A stretch of 64,000 nucleotides of DNA, taken from Escarpia spicata (lineage: Eukaryota; Annelida; Polychaeta; Sabellida; Siboglinidae). The notes under the pieces were generated by a model. The model did not search any database. It was given only the letters and a program-made list of their open reading frames with translations, and had not been told where the DNA came from. Shown here in pieces: positions 63,723 to 64,000 of this stretch (positions are counted from its first letter, which is position 1; the number at the start of each line of letters is the position of its first letter). Both the position numbers and the translations under genes were made by a program. The DNA lies in assembly GCA_963995525.1 (NCBI GenBank), contig OZ023214.1, positions 40,211,304 through 40,275,303 of the forward strand, read 5' to 3'.

Positions 63723-64000
63723 ATCAAACGTGCACTGACAGAGGATAAACAGACGGGAAAAGACACTACAGATCAGTCGATAAAAGAAGTGGAGGAAGGG
63801 AAGGAGAGCAAAGAGGAGAAAAAGGTGGAAGAAAAGGATGTGGATGAGAAGAGGAAAAAGGTTGACGAAGAGGAGATGGAGAAGGAGAGGAAAGAGGTGG
63901 ACGAAGAAGACATGGATAAGGCGAGAAAAATGGTGGAAGAAGAGGAGATGGATAAGGAGAGGAAAGAGGTGGATAAAGAGGAGATGGATAAGACGAGAAA
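63723..64000 (+). CDS. Tudor-domain protein, exon 4: charged repeat region, runs off the window
   Basis: The acceptor tttctccacacag leads in phase 0 to IKRALTEDKQTGKDTTDQSI, KEVEEGKESKEEKKVEEKDV and DEKRKKVDEEEMEKERKEVD. From about 63870 a 36-bp unit repeats as 12-residue blocks (VDEEEMEKERKE, VDEEDMDKARKM, VEEEEMDKERKE, VDKEEMDKTRK). It is stop-free to the edge. Such Glu/Lys-rich blocks are predicted to form a single long helix. The product is likely a nuclear or chromatin-linked Tudor reader, but the exact orthologue is not identifiable. Confidence 0.75.
   Translation, partial: MKRALTEDKQTGKDTTDQSIKEVEEGKESKEEKKVEEKDVDEKRKKVDEEEMEKERKEVDEEDMDKARKMVEEEEMDKERKEVDKEEMDKTR

Overview
The window is ordinary nuclear DNA of an invertebrate metazoan, most likely a marine lophotrochozoan and probably a mollusc. 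It is AT-rich and intron-rich, with short coding exons lost among long TG/TA microsatellites and minisatellites, hAT-type DNA transposons and many decayed APE-type non-LTR retrotransposons. There are no operons and no bacterial or viral architecture. The lineage call is inference from the repeat types (a Crypton with a spliced recombinase gene, a non-LTR element carrying a 2A-like peptide, the tccttTGGCCGAAGGtcc dispersed repeat). It could also be another marine invertebrate.

Host coding sequence exists only as short exons, which I found by reading splice-bounded segments. These are: the terminal exon of a GPI-anchored Ly6/uPAR-type protein (3089-3241); a SAP-like segment (10945-11133); one exon of an AASDH-type beta-propeller present twice (12220-12324 apparently intact, 17137-17230 broken by an 11-bp deletion); furin-like cysteine-rich exons (13827-13916, 35943-36037, possibly 42183-42274) that share splice phase 1; an Ig-like exon directly against a large minisatellite (about 16691-16802); a charged N-terminal exon with an in-frame TGA (53371-53539); and a four-exon Tudor-domain gene running off the right edge (61564-64000). 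All read on the + strand.

Mobile DNA dominates. 0-3 kb: a 31-bp minisatellite, a Crypton recombinase pseudogene in two exons, and a CENPB-type HTH fragment. 5.6-10 kb: a dispersed repeat ending in a reverse-transcriptase tail, then a CR1/L2-like element on the minus strand. 11.8-17.4 kb: a duplicated AASDH block, two TG arrays with identical flanks, and a 51-bp minisatellite with a 707-bp higher-order period. 18.2-20.0 kb: a hAT element with a perfect 8-bp target duplication and a nested LINE. 22.8-26.9 kb: a CR1-type element with an SGNH-esterase ORF1, split by a hAT-like insertion. 28-30 kb: twin repeat blocks and a tRNA-derived SINE. 30.5-32.9 kb: a 5'-truncated LINE with an uninterrupted 774-codon ORF. 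37.7-40.1 kb: a second copy of the hAT-like insertion next to a decayed RT. 45.3-46.0 kb: a 719-bp MITE with a perfect 8-bp target duplication. 48.5-50.9 kb: a LINE encoding a 2A-like peptide, a PHD finger, endonuclease and RT. 51.0-52.6 kb: a hAT-like element filled by a 39-bp minisatellite.

Identifiable LINE fragments lie on the minus strand about three times as often as on the plus strand, while every recognised host exon is on the plus strand. This is what selection against sense insertions inside one or more large plus-strand genes would produce. No single new system stands out. The best leads are the 2A/PHD retrotransposon, the minisatellite-Ig junction, the duplicated AASDH exon with complementary damage, and the hidden Ly6, cysteine-rich and Tudor exons.
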